A DNA stretch of 64,000 nt from Caldilineaceae bacterium (GTDB taxonomy: Bacteria; Chloroflexota; Anaerolineae; Caldilineales; Caldilineaceae): contig JACKBC010000015.1 in assembly GCA_020634755.1 (NCBI GenBank), forward strand, positions 62,001 to 126,000, given 5' to 3'. Below, piece by piece: positions 8,018 to 15,946 of the stretch. Position 1 is the first letter of the stretch; each line of letters begins with the position of its first letter. The notes beneath the pieces are model-generated. The model made no database searches. It was not told where the DNA came from and saw only the letters and a list, made by a program, of their open reading frames with translations. Made by a program: the position numbers and the translations under genes.

Positions 8018-8805
8018 CAGCAAAGATGCTTTCTGATCTCACAATCGCCATTACGCGGGCGGTGCATCAGGCCGAGAAGCAACGCACCTTGTTAGAGGCG
8101 CAGGGCGCACGGATCGTTCACTACCCGTGTATTGCCATTGCCCCGCCACGCGATCCGGCGCCGCTGGACGCGGCTCTGCAGCAAGCCGCCAATGGCGAAT
8201 TTTCCTGGCTCATTGTGACCAGCACCAATACGGTGGAAGCGCTGGCGGCGCGCCTCCAGCAGCTTGATCTTGCCGCCTCAAAATTGGCGCATCTAAACGT
8301 GGCCGCCGTGGGTTCAGCCAGCGCCCAAGCGATTCGCACACGCCTGGGGTTGGACGTGACGGTGGTGCCCGAACAATTTACGGCGGCCAATTTGGCGGAT
8401 GCCATGCCGGCCATGGCGGGCATGCATATTTTGCTGCCCCAATCTACCTTGGCCGCCCCCACCTTGCGCGAACAGTTGCAGGCCGCTGGCGCTCAAGTGA
8501 CGCAGGTAAACGCATATCGCAACGTCATCGCCAGCGGCGGCGATCCGCTACCGGTGCTGCTGTGGGAAGGCAAGGTGGACGCCATTACGTTTACCAGCGA
8601 ATCGACCGTGCGCTTTTTCAACCGGCGGCTCCAGCACGAGCAGGGCACGCTAGCCATGTTGCACCATGTGGCCATAGCCTGCATTGGCCCGGTGACGGCG
8701 CAAGCCGCCACGGACTTGGGCATGGACGTCACGATTATGCCCGATGAGCACACGTTGGAAGGTTTGACAACTGCCCTTGTGGAGTATTTCAATGACCGCA
8801 CTTGA
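8014..8805 (+). CDS. hemD: Uroporphyrinogen-III synthase
   Basis: Closes and inverts ring D of hydroxymethylbilane to give uroporphyrinogen III. 263 residues with the two-lobed family layout: IAITRAVHQAEKQRTLLEAQGARIVHYPCI (quoted here across 10-40, not a continuous motif), WLIVTSTNTVEAL near 68-80, a hinge near HILLPQS, and the second-lobe signature AITFTSESTVRFF near 191-203. The sequence is poorly conserved in this family, so position between hemC and hemB is supporting evidence. GTG 8014 overlaps the upstream TGA, with AGAGGA about ten bases before. It overlaps the next gene by 14 bp. Confidence 0.9.
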   Translation: MTAKMLSDLTIAITRAVHQAEKQRTLLEAQGARIVHYPCIAIAPPRDPAPLDAALQQAANGEFSWLIVTSTNTVEALAARLQQLDLAASKLAHLNVAAVGSASAQAIRTRLGLDVTVVPEQFTAANLADAMPAMAGMHILLPQSTLAAPTLREQLQAAGAQVTQVNAYRNVIASGGDPLPVLLWEGKVDAITFTSESTVRFFNRRLQHEQGTLAMLHHVAIACIGPVTAQAATDLGMDVTIMPDEHTLEGLTTALVEYFNDRT

Positions 8806-9553
8806 TTCAACCAAGCGCTTTTCCGATCGGGTGGAAAATTATGTCAAATATCGCCCGCGCTATCCGGCCGCGCTTGTCGATTTTTTGCGCGATGCCATTG
8901 ACTTGACGGCGGATTGCGTGGTAGCCGATGTGGGCTCTGGCACTGGCTTTTTGGCCGAGCCATTTTTGCAAAACGGCAACCGCGTTATCGGCGTGGAGCC
9001 CAATGCCGAAATGCGCGGCGCGGGTGATGATTATTTGCGCGGCTATGCTGGCTTTTCCAGCGTAAATGGCGCCTCGGAAGCCACGACGCTGGCCGACCAA
9101 AGCGTCGACCTCATTGTGGCCGGGCAGGCGTTTCACTGGTTCGAGCCGGTCAAAACCCGGGCCGAGTTTACGCGCATTTTGCGTCCTAAGGGTCAAGTGG
9201 CGCTGGTCTGGAATTCGCGGCGCTTGGACGCACCTTTTATGCAGGAGTATGAGGACATTCTGCATAAATTTACGGAGAATTATGGCGGTGTTTCCGAGCG
9301 CAACATTTTGGATGAGCATATTGCGGCTTTTTATGCGCCACAGCCCATGCACCTGCAAATTTTTGACAATGTGCAGGTTTTCGATTTTGACGGGGTCAAG
9401 GGACGGGCGCTTTCGTCATCCTATTCCCCGGCGCCGGGTCACCCGCTGCATCAGCCATTTTTAGCCGCCCTTGCCGATCTGTTTGCGCGGTTTCAGGAAA
9501 ATAACGCCGTGCAAATTCAATACGTTACCCGGCTCTACTGGGGAAAATTGTAG
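8792..9553 (+). CDS. SAM-dependent methyltransferase (class I, Methyltransf_11 type)
   Basis: 253 residues from ATG 8792 (GGAG eight bases upstream; a TTG at 8777 is less likely). Opens ALDSTKRFSDRVENYVKYRP, the form seen in UbiE/Methyltransf_11-like proteins of this type. The SAM-binding motif is VVADVGSGTGFL, then VIGVEPNAEM (acidic residue after strand 2) and VDLIVAGQAFHWF (motif near strand 4). The substrate cannot be deduced; FHWF is common in the small-molecule methyltransferase group. It overlaps hemD, so it is translated with the heme operon, although no heme step needs it. Ends 41 bp from the convergent carbonic anhydrase gene. Confidence 0.88.
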   Translation: MTALDSTKRFSDRVENYVKYRPRYPAALVDFLRDAIDLTADCVVADVGSGTGFLAEPFLQNGNRVIGVEPNAEMRGAGDDYLRGYAGFSSVNGASEATTLADQSVDLIVAGQAFHWFEPVKTRAEFTRILRPKGQVALVWNSRRLDAPFMQEYEDILHKFTENYGGVSERNILDEHIAAFYAPQPMHLQIFDNVQVFDFDGVKGRALSSSYSPAPGHPLHQPFLAALADLFARFQENNAVQIQYVTRLYWGKL

Positions 9554-9594
9554 TTTGGCGTGATTGTAGAATCGGCCTCTCCGGGACGCAAGGT

Positions 9595-10230
9595 TCACTG
9601 TGCATCGGCGGAAGGAATCCCGTCAAAGAATTCAACTTCGCCGGTTTCCAGCGAGTATTCAGCGCCGACCACCAGCAGGCCATCGTGCTGGCTGAGATGT
9701 TCCAGCACTTCGGAGCCATAGCGCAGATGATTGGCCGAAACGCGCACATTGGCGCGCACGGCTTGTTGTGCCAAGACATCGGGCTCGTGCCGCAGATCGG
9801 TCATGAGCAGCCCTTCAACGGCGGGTCGGATGCGGTCCACAATCGAGCGCAAATTGCGCGACTGATTTTCAGATGGACGCTGCAATTCTTCCAGCGTCGC
9901 CTTTACAGCGCCACAATGGGTGTGGCCGAGCACCACCACGAGGCGGGTGCCAAAACGTTCGGCGGCAAATTCAATGCTGCCGATTTGCGAAGCCGCCACA
10001 ATGTTGCCGGCCACGCGGATTACAAAGAGATCGCCCAGACCCTGGTCAAAAATAATCTCGACCGGCACGCGCGAATCTGAACAGCCTAGAATGACGGCAA
10101 AGGGCTCTTGGCCATCTACAAATTCGCCGCGTCGGGTTTGGCTCATAAGCGTATCCAGGCTGCGTACGCTCGTGGCAAAGCGGCGGTTTCCTTCGCGCAG
10201 GCGGTTGAGGGCTTCTATAGCGGTGAGCAT
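9595..10230 (-). CDS. Beta-class carbonic anhydrase
   Basis: Interconverts CO2 and bicarbonate at a zinc centre. The zinc ligands are all visible: the CSDSR motif and HTHCGA supply Cys, His and Cys, with the Asp-Arg dyad inside CSDSR. Numbered from ATG 10230 these are C50, D52, R54, H103 and C106. 211 residues is the usual bacterial length. AAAGGA lies ten bases upstream of the ATG and seven upstream of a TTG at 10233, so the start could be one codon earlier. The gene is transcribed away from hemB and towards the methyltransferase. No physiological link to heme is evident. Confidence 0.95.
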   Translation of the reverse strand: MLTAIEALNRLREGNRRFATSVRSLDTLMSQTRRGEFVDGQEPFAVILGCSDSRVPVEIIFDQGLGDLFVIRVAGNIVAASQIGSIEFAAERFGTRLVVVLGHTHCGAVKATLEELQRPSENQSRNLRSIVDRIRPAVEGLLMTDLRHEPDVLAQQAVRANVRVSANHLRYGSEVLEHLSQHDGLLVVGAEYSLETGEVEFFDGIPSADAQ

Positions 10231-10257
10231 CAATCACTATTCCTTTGAGTTTGGTAT

Positions 10258-10323
10258 TTTAGCCGGTCAGCTTGTCAGCCGGTCAGCCAGTCAGCTGAAG
10301 TGCTGACAAGCTGAAGTGCTGAC
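10258..10323. repeat. Short GTCAGC/GCTGAC repeat cluster
   Basis: Closely spaced copies of GTCAGC followed by GCTGAC, including a repeated GCTGAAGTGCTGAC, able to fold on themselves. It lies between the divergent carbonic anhydrase and hemB genes. Related words occur again near 48792-48838. Confidence 0.55.
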
Positions 10324-10374
10324 TTACTTTTCCAGTCTATACAGTTTATCCAAAACCACCAAATTGTAAATGTT

Positions 10375-11391
10375 ATGACGACACCAACATTTCCCACCCT
10401 TCGCCCGCGGCGGTTGCGCCAGAATGCGACCATGCGTCGCATGGTCCAAGAGACGACGCTCAGCCCCGCCGATTTTATCTATCCTCTCTTTGTGCGCACG
10501 GGGACAGGCATCAAGAATCCCATTGGCTCTATGCCCGGCCAATTCCAGCTTTCGCTGGATATGCTGGCTGCCGAGGTCAAAGAAGTGCAGACGCTGGGCA
10601 TTCCAGCGGTGATTCTCTTTGGCATTCCTGCGCAGAAAGACGCCTGCGGCAGCGACAATTATGATCCCCATGGCATTGTGCCCAGCGCCATTCGCGTGAT
10701 CAAAGAGGCCACGCCCGATCTGCTGGTGCTTTCCGATATGTGTTTTTGCGAATACACGGACCACGGCCACTGCGGCGTAATCAACCAGCCGGGGGCCGAC
10801 CATTATAACGCCAGCCTGCCCGAAGGGTATCTGCTCAACGACCCTACGTTGGAACTGCTGGGTCGCGCCTCGGTGGTGCATGCCCAGGCCGGTGCAGACA
10901 TAATTGCCCCCTCGGGCATGATCGACGGCATGGTGGGCGGCATTCGGCAGGCGCTGGACGCCGAAGGCTTTACGCATATCCCGATTATGAGCTATGCGGC
11001 CAAATATGCCAGCAACTTTTATGGTCCTTTCCGCGAGGCGGCCGAAGGCGCTCCTTCCTTTGGCGACCGCTCTCAATATCAGATGGACCCGGCCAACAGC
11101 CGCGAGGCGCTGAAGGAAGTGGCCATTGACGTGGCTGAAGGTGCGGATATGATCATGGTCAAGCCCGCCATGCCCTATCTGGACATTATTGCGGCCGTGC
11201 GTCGCCAATACAGCTTGCCCGTGGCCGCTTATCAGGTCAGCGGCGAGTTCGCCATGATTCACGCCGCCGCCGCCAATGGCTGGCTCAACCTGGAAAAGAG
11301 CGCGCTGGAAAGTTTAATGTGCATCAAGCGCGCGGGTGCAGACATGATTTTGACCTACTTTGCCAAGGATGCGGCGCGCTGGATGGTATAG
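10375..11391 (+). CDS. hemB: Porphobilinogen synthase (delta-aminolevulinate dehydratase), zinc type
   Basis: Condenses two 5-aminolevulinates to porphobilinogen. 338 residues. The active-site zinc cysteines are C123, C125 and C133 in DMCFCEYTDHGHCG. The Schiff-base lysines are K210 (SYAAKYASNFYGPFRE) and K263 (MIMVKPAMPYLD). The three-Cys form marks the zinc-dependent class, as opposed to the Mg-dependent Asp-rich class. No convincing SD is seen before ATG 10375, so the start may be read from a weak site or the leader may be very short. It begins a new transcription unit after the divergent carbonic anhydrase. Confidence 0.97.
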   Translation: MTTPTFPTLRPRRLRQNATMRRMVQETTLSPADFIYPLFVRTGTGIKNPIGSMPGQFQLSLDMLAAEVKEVQTLGIPAVILFGIPAQKDACGSDNYDPHGIVPSAIRVIKEATPDLLVLSDMCFCEYTDHGHCGVINQPGADHYNASLPEGYLLNDPTLELLGRASVVHAQAGADIIAPSGMIDGMVGGIRQALDAEGFTHIPIMSYAAKYASNFYGPFREAAEGAPSFGDRSQYQMDPANSREALKEVAIDVAEGADMIMVKPAMPYLDIIAAVRRQYSLPVAAYQVSGEFAMIHAAAANGWLNLEKSALESLMCIKRAGADMILTYFAKDAARWMV

Positions 11392-11421
11392 CTCATACAA
11401 GCCCATACAACAGCGTCTCTA

Positions 11422-11470
11422 TTGACACCCGGATCGGCATGACGTATACTTTTCTGAAGTATGTACGTAT
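11422..11470 (+). promoter_or_regulatory. Promoter with overlapping inverted-repeat operator for the toxin-antitoxin pair
   Basis: TTGACA (11422-11427), exactly 17 bases, then TATACT (11445-11450). An imperfect inverted repeat, ACGTATACTT / AAGTATGTACGT (11442-11468), covers the -10 box. This is the expected arrangement for autorepression by an antitoxin or toxin-antitoxin complex. An AGGAG SD follows at 11481. Confidence 0.75.
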
Positions 11471-11491
11471 AGCACATTTCAGGAGAATGGT

Positions 11492-11767
11492 ATGCAATCC
11501 AAACTAACGTTAAGGTTAGAAGAATCGTTGATTGAAGAAGCAAAAGTATATGCTCGCGAACAGGGAAAATCTCTGTCGCAAATAGTTGCAGATTATTTTC
11601 GAGCTTTGACCCTACAGCGAAAAAATACGAGTACGGATGCCAAATCAGAAATTGAGCTAGGACCGGTAACAGCGTCCTTATTGGGCGCATTTGCGGATGT
11701 GACTGTAGATGACTATAAAAGTCTGCGCGAAGAATACATTGATTATTTAGAGGCAAAACACAGTTGA
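11492..11767 (+). CDS. VapB-like antitoxin (DUF6364-type)
   Basis: 91 residues. The N-terminus KLTLRLEESLIEEAKVYARE followed by GKSLSQIVADYF is a ribbon-helix-helix DNA-binding fold of the DUF6364 antitoxin type. The C-terminal half (LGPVTASLLGAF, then YLEAKHS) is the likely toxin-binding part. It is the first gene of a two-gene unit with the PIN toxin, has a strong SD (AGGAG, six bases), and its stop overlaps the toxin start (TTGA). More A/T-rich than the heme genes around it, which suggests transfer. Expected to repress its own promoter through the inverted repeat over the -10 box. Confidence 0.85.
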   Translation: MQSKLTLRLEESLIEEAKVYAREQGKSLSQIVADYFRALTLQRKNTSTDAKSEIELGPVTASLLGAFADVTVDDYKSLREEYIDYLEAKHS

Positions 11768-12195
11768 ATGTCGTTTATGACACCAATGTTATCCTGGATG
11801 TGCTATTACAGCGACAGCCTTTCGACATCGAATCTGCCAGGATAATGAACTTTGTTGAAGCTGGGTCGATTGGTGGCTATCTTTGTGCAACAACGCTGAC
11901 AAACATTCATTATGTTGTGACCAGGACCTATAGCGTCAAACAATCATTGGACGGGATTCAGCGGTTGTTGAGGATATTCGATATAGCTCCTGTCAATCGC
12001 ATAGTGCTGGAAAATGCAGCACAAAGCAAATTTGCAGATTTTGAAGATGCCGTCTTGTATGAATCTGCCAAATTTATGGATGCTGATGCTATTGTCACCA
12101 GAAATATTCGCGACTTCAAACTGGCTTTATTACCCATATATACGCCGCGCGAGTTGTCGATGATTTTTGCCGAGCCAGGGTCTGAAAATGAATAA
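11764..12195 (+). CDS. PIN-domain toxin (VapC-like ribonuclease)
   Basis: 143 residues with the PIN fold. The acidic metal-binding set is visible: D6 (VVYDTNVILD), D95 (DFEDAV) and D117 (VTRNIRDF), with N8 and N114 at the usual polar positions. PIN toxins cleave RNA and are held inactive by the cognate antitoxin. It starts with TTG overlapping the antitoxin stop, a coupling typical of such pairs. The pair is inserted between hemB and hemE and does not interrupt either. Degenerate R2 and R1 repeats follow directly, perhaps marking the insertion edge. Confidence 0.9.
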   Translation: MNVVYDTNVILDVLLQRQPFDIESARIMNFVEAGSIGGYLCATTLTNIHYVVTRTYSVKQSLDGIQRLLRIFDIAPVNRIVLENAAQSKFADFEDAVLYESAKFMDADAIVTRNIRDFKLALLPIYTPRELSMIFAEPGSENE

Positions 12196-12196
12196 T

Positions 12197-12303
12197 CGCG
12201 ACGTACGCAGCGTCTGTGGATCACCAGGAGAGAACAGCAATAGAGTTGGATTCTCAATCGTGGCCGACGCCTGGAACGTCAACACCGTTGCGGTGTACTG
12301 ATA
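12197..12303 (-). repeat. Fused R2 half-element and reverse R1 copy
   Basis: 12197-12236 reads like the end of R2 (TACGCAGCGTCTGTGGATCA). 12246-12303, read on the reverse strand, is an R1 copy starting CAGTACACCGCAACGGTGTT. It lies between the toxin gene and hemE and leaves only about 25 bp before the hemE ATG. Confidence 0.6.
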
Positions 12304-12328
12304 ATGATGCCGAGGCTCAAACACCCTC

Positions 12329-13396
12329 ATGGATACAAATAAAGTGACCCATAACCCACAACCTATATCCCGCTTCCTGCAAGCCTGCCATCGCCAGCCT
12401 ACCGACGCCACGCCCGTGTGGCTCATGCGGCAGGCGGGCCGCTATATGAGTGAATACCGCGAACTGCGTAAAACCTACGACATTCTGGAAATCATCAAAA
12501 CGCCGGAACTGGCCTGCCAAGTGACCATGCAGCCCATCAATGCCTTTGAGCTGGACGCGGCCATTATCTTTGCCGACATCCTGCCGCCGCTGGAAGGCAT
12601 GGGGCTGTCGCTGGAGTTTGTTAAGGGCGAAGGGCCGCTGATCCACAACCCGGTGCGCACGGCGGCAGACGTGGCGGCGCTGCGCGTGCCCGATCCCCAA
12701 GAGGCGCTTTGGTTTACGCTGGAAGCCATCAAACAGACGCGCGCCGAACTGGACAGCCGCGGCATTCCGCTCATTGGCTTTAGCGGCGCGCCCTATACGC
12801 TGGCCTCCTACGCCATTGAGGGGCACGGCAGCCGCAATTATGAACACGCCAAAGGCATGATGATGGGGCAGCCCGAGCTGTGGCGCCAGTTGATGGAAAA
12901 GCTGGCCGATCTGGTGGGCCACTATTTGCTGGCCCAAGCCCAAGCGGGCGCGCAGGCGCTGCAAATTTTCGATAGCTGGGTTGGCTCGCTCAGCCCGTCC
13001 GATTACCGCGAATTGGTTATGCCCTATACCCGTCACGCCATTGAAATTGCCAAGGCGGGCGGCGTGCCCATTATCCATTTTGGCACCGATACCAACGGCA
13101 TTCTAGAACTCATCCGCGATGCTGGCGGCGATGTGATCGGCGTAGATTGGCGCATTGATCTGACTGCGGCCTGGCAGCGGCTGGGCCCCAATGTGGCCAT
13201 TCAGGGCAACCTGGATCCCATTGCGCTGATGGCGCCATGGGCGCAGCTAAAGCAGCGCGCCCAGATCGTGCTCGACCAAGCGGCTGGTCATCCCGGCCAC
13301 ATTTTCAATTTGGGCCACGGTATTCTGCCCGCAACGCCTGTGGATAACGTGCGCCGCCTGGTCGACTTTGTCCACGAATATACCCAGCAAGCATGA
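12329..13396 (+). CDS. hemE: Uroporphyrinogen decarboxylase
   Basis: Removes the four acetate carboxyls of uroporphyrinogen III to give coproporphyrinogen III, the branch point used by the coproporphyrin route. 355 residues. The signature PVWLMRQAGRYMSEYR near residues 28-43 holds the substrate-binding arginines, and IIFADILPPLEGMG near 80-93 the catalytic Asp. Also present are LIGFSGAPYTLASYAIEG, QIFDSWVGSLSP, IHFGTDTNG and FNLGHGILPATP. No clear SD before ATG 12329. cgoX starts seven bases after the stop, so the two form one operon. Confidence 0.97.
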   Translation: MDTNKVTHNPQPISRFLQACHRQPTDATPVWLMRQAGRYMSEYRELRKTYDILEIIKTPELACQVTMQPINAFELDAAIIFADILPPLEGMGLSLEFVKGEGPLIHNPVRTAADVAALRVPDPQEALWFTLEAIKQTRAELDSRGIPLIGFSGAPYTLASYAIEGHGSRNYEHAKGMMMGQPELWRQLMEKLADLVGHYLLAQAQAGAQALQIFDSWVGSLSPSDYRELVMPYTRHAIEIAKAGGVPIIHFGTDTNGILELIRDAGGDVIGVDWRIDLTAAWQRLGPNVAIQGNLDPIALMAPWAQLKQRAQIVLDQAAGHPGHIFNLGHGILPATPVDNVRRLVDFVHEYTQQA

Positions 13397-13403
13397 GCAT
13401 TTT

Positions 13404-15116
13404 ATGAGTGACAATCGCACCTCACACTCCACGTCCCAATCCCCTTTGCCCGTTGCCATTATCGGCGGCGGCATTACTGGGTTAACCGCGGCCTGGGAGT
13501 TGCAAAAAGCCGGTGTTCCCTACGTGCTGCTGGAAAAATCTGAGCGTCTGGGCGGCAAAATCCAGACCGAGCGATTCGATGGCTTTGGCGATGTGCCTTT
13601 TATTGTGGAGCGGGCGGGCGACGCGTTTTTGGCCGCCCAGAAACCGTGGGCCATGGAACTGGCATACGAACTGGGGTTGGATGACCAAATCCTCACGACC
13701 AACCCCGCGCAGCCGGCGGTTCATATTTTGAAAGATGGCGTCTTGGTTCCCGTCCCCGCTGGCCTGCAATTAATAATCCCCACGAATCGCGACACCTTTT
13801 TGGCTTCCCCTTTGATGAGTGAAGATGGCAAAGCGCGCGTTCTGGCTGAAGAAGTCATTGACCCATATGCGGGTAATGATGACGAATCGGTGGCCGATTT
13901 TGTGCGGCGGCGGTTGGGCGATGAAGCCGTCGAGATGCTGGCCGAACCGCTGCTTTCGGGCATTTACAGCGCACATCCAGAAGAGCAGAGCCTGCTGGCC
14001 ACTTTTCCACGCTATCGCCAACTTGAACAAACGTATGGCAGCTTGATCGGGGGAGTGCGAAAGATAATGGAGGCGGGGAGGAGTAGAGGAGTAGAGGAGA
14101 AGGGAAGAAATCTCACGACGTTTATGACGTTTGTGGGCGGGACAGAGACATTAACAAAGGCGCTGGCGGCGCGGCTGATAGGTACAGAGCGGTCGATAGG
14201 AAATATGCGGTTGGCGGAGACAGAGCAGGGAATAGGAAAAGTGCGGTTGGCGGAGACAGAGCGGTCGATAGGAAATATGCGGTTGGCGGAGACAGAGCAG
14301 GGAATAGGAAAAGTGCGGTTGGCGGAGACAGAGCAGGGAATAGGAAAAGTGCGGTTGGCGGAGACAGAGCAGGGAATAGGAAAAGTGCGGTTGGCGGAGA
14401 CAGAGCGGTCAATAGGAAATATGCGGCTGGGCGTGGCGGTTGACGGTCTTGCGCGTGATGAGGCGGGTGACTATGTTTTACGCTTGTCGAATGGCGAATC
14501 GATGCGCGCCAGTCAAGTGCTGGTGACAACGCCAGCCGCGCCGGCTGCCCACATGTTGCAAAGTGTGGCGCCGTCATCTGCCACACAGCTGCAAAAGCTG
14601 CGCGTAGTGAGCACGGGCGTGGTTTTTCTGGGCTATCGCCGCGCGGATGTAGTGCATCCGCTCAACGGCTTTGGCGTGGTGATCCCGCGCCGCGAGCAGC
14701 GCTCGCTCAACGCCACCACCTGGATGACCACCAAGTTCAACCACCGCGCGCCCGCAGAACACGTGCTGATCCGCGTCTTTTTTGGCGGCGCCCGCACGCC
14801 GGAAATGATGGACAAAAATGATGATGAGGTGCTTGCCACTGCGCGGGCCGAGCTGCGTGAACTAATCGGGCTGGAGGCCGCGCCCGTGCTGCACCGCGTC
14901 TATCGCTGGATCAATGCCCAGCCCCAGTATGATGTAGGTCATCTCGAGCGCATGCAGCATATTCATCAGGGCTTACCCGCCGGCATTCACATCGCCGGCA
15001 GCCCATATGGCGGTGTTGGCATTCCCGATTGTGTGCGCCAAGCGCAAGAGGCGGCGCGCAAGATTGTGGCCAATCTGCATCAAAACGACGCAATTAGACG
15101 AACGCTTGCTTCATAG
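13404..15116 (+). CDS. cgoX: Coproporphyrinogen III oxidase (HemY/CgoX family) with an internal tandem repeat
   Basis: FAD-dependent oxidase of the HemY family. With HemQ and HemH beside it, oxidation of coproporphyrinogen III to coproporphyrin III is the expected reaction. The FAD-binding start is VAIIGGGITGLTAAWELQ, then LLEKSERLGGKIQTE; the C-terminal FAD motif is IHIAGSPYGGVGIPDCV. ATG 13404 is preferred over a TTG at 13368 inside hemE. The protein is 570 residues, against about 460-480 for the family. The excess comes largely from residues 261-344, seven 12-residue units of the type AETEQGIGKVRL or AETERSIGNMRL, placed before the strand that reads MRLGVAVDGL. Activity depends on that loop being tolerated. 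Confidence 0.92.
   Translation: MSDNRTSHSTSQSPLPVAIIGGGITGLTAAWELQKAGVPYVLLEKSERLGGKIQTERFDGFGDVPFIVERAGDAFLAAQKPWAMELAYELGLDDQILTTNPAQPAVHILKDGVLVPVPAGLQLIIPTNRDTFLASPLMSEDGKARVLAEEVIDPYAGNDDESVADFVRRRLGDEAVEMLAEPLLSGIYSAHPEEQSLLATFPRYRQLEQTYGSLIGGVRKIMEAGRSRGVEEKGRNLTTFMTFVGGTETLTKALAARLIGTERSIGNMRLAETEQGIGKVRLAETERSIGNMRLAETEQGIGKVRLAETEQGIGKVRLAETEQGIGKVRLAETERSIGNMRLGVAVDGLARDEAGDYVLRLSNGESMRASQVLVTTPAAPAAHMLQSVAPSSATQLQKLRVVSTGVVFLGYRRADVVHPLNGFGVVIPRREQRSLNATTWMTTKFNHRAPAEHVLIRVFFGGARTPEMMDKNDDEVLATARAELRELIGLEAAPVLHRVYRWINAQPQYDVGHLERMQHIHQGLPAGIHIAGSPYGGVGIPDCVRQAQEAARKIVANLHQNDAIRRTLAS
14184..14435 (+). repeat. Seven-unit 36-bp tandem repeat inside cgoX
   Basis: Units start at 14184 and every 36 bases to 14400. 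Two unit types differ at a few bases: A (CGGTCGATAGGAAATATG core) and B (CAGGGAATAGGAAAAGTG core). The order is A B A B B B A; the first and last units are partly diverged. Each unit encodes 12 residues, so changes in copy number stay in frame. A purine-rich stretch at about 14070-14110 comes just before. Confidence 0.95.
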
Positions 15117-15160
15117 TGTATGATGGTAATGTCGCTCGAGTTGATAGGAATGGAGATACT

Positions 15161-15511
15161 ATGGGTGTAGAACTGTTAGAAAATACAGCCATAACAGATT
15201 ACGCGGCTATGAATAGCCCTGCAATCACGAACGAACAAGCAGTTTATGTAGCCAATGGCTATTTAGCCGAGCATGTGAGTACGTGCTTTGGAGCAGCAGA
15301 ACCCGTTTTGCTTTTTTTAGAGCGACTTACCTGGCAAGTTCTGGTCTACTTTAAACAGCCGTTTATGAAACCTTTCAACCTTGCGTTTTTAGATGTTGAT
15401 GCCGAAACTGGAAAGGTTTACCCATTCACCGAATATCAAATTGAAACATTGCTGACCCGAGCAGATGCCTTCGCTAAACTTAACCCACCATCCGCAACGC
15501 CAGGGGGCTGA
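15161..15511 (+). CDS. Small PepSY-like protein of unknown function
   Basis: 116 residues from ATG 15161 (GGAG seven bases upstream). The family is not recognised with certainty. Visible pattern: an amphipathic helix (AITNEQAVYVANGYLAEHV), then strands TWQVLVYFKQ and LAFLDVDAETGKVYPFT. The strand-strand 'W.V.V...VDAETGKV' form is that of PepSY domains, which often inhibit or chaperone peptidases. No signal peptide or membrane segment, so it should be cytoplasmic. It overlaps the next gene, a C39-like peptidase, by 47 bp in another frame, which suggests the two are made together. An inhibitor or partner role is inference only. Confidence 0.6.
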   Translation: MGVELLENTAITDYAAMNSPAITNEQAVYVANGYLAEHVSTCFGAAEPVLLFLERLTWQVLVYFKQPFMKPFNLAFLDVDAETGKVYPFTEYQIETLLTRADAFAKLNPPSATPGG

Positions 15512-15941
15512 CTGCCTTGCCGCATGTGCTTGGATGGCCCTTGATTTTGTGGGTGTGTATATTCGGTATGAACGTTTATTGCAACTGCTCAAGGTTCGGC
15601 AGGGCAGCGGTGCTTCATTTCTCAATCTTGCGCTTCTGGAGAGTCATTTCAATTCGCTCTCGGTAGTCATTGCACGCGAATATGACGATCCCATGGGTCT
15701 GTTAGAGACCTACCTCGTAAATAGCTATCCAGTGCTTGCATCTGTACATACGATCGATTTGCCATATTGGGCTGGTGAGGCCGTCGATCACGCTGTGGTT
15801 ATAGCTGGACTAGATGAAGCTACCCTATTGATTTATGATCCCTGGTTCACTGCGGCGCCGCAAACGGTTGCGTCTATTCAATTTGAATCAGCCTGGATGC
15901 GTCACACCTTTCTATACGCCATTATTACGAAACGAGCATAA
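15465..15941 (+). CDS. Peptidase C39-like cysteine protease domain protein
   Basis: 158 residues forming a stand-alone papain-like domain of the C39/C39_2 type. Q13 and C17 (QGADCLAACAWM) match the oxyanion Gln and catalytic Cys, H109 (AVDHAVVIAG) the His and D125 (LIYDPWF) the Asp. There is no transporter domain as in bacteriocin C39 proteins, and no signal peptide. The order of catalytic residues is complete, so it may be active. It follows and overlaps the PepSY-like gene and ends six bases before hemL, inside the heme gene string. Target unknown. The ATG at 15465 lacks a strong SD, in line with coupling. Confidence 0.75.
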   Translation: MPSLNLTHHPQRQGADCLAACAWMALDFVGVYIRYERLLQLLKVRQGSGASFLNLALLESHFNSLSVVIAREYDDPMGLLETYLVNSYPVLASVHTIDLPYWAGEAVDHAVVIAGLDEATLLIYDPWFTAAPQTVASIQFESAWMRHTFLYAIITKRA

Positions 15942-15946
15942 ATCCC

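Noticed and set aside
14184..14435. CRISPR array
   Set aside because: Units are adjacent 36-bp repeats without unique spacers, lie in frame inside cgoX, and there are no cas genes.
14122..14586. Long open frame on the reverse strand with repeated Pro-Pro-Thr-Ala units
   Set aside because: It is only the antisense of the cgoX tandem array. No SD or start context, and cgoX itself is clearly coding.
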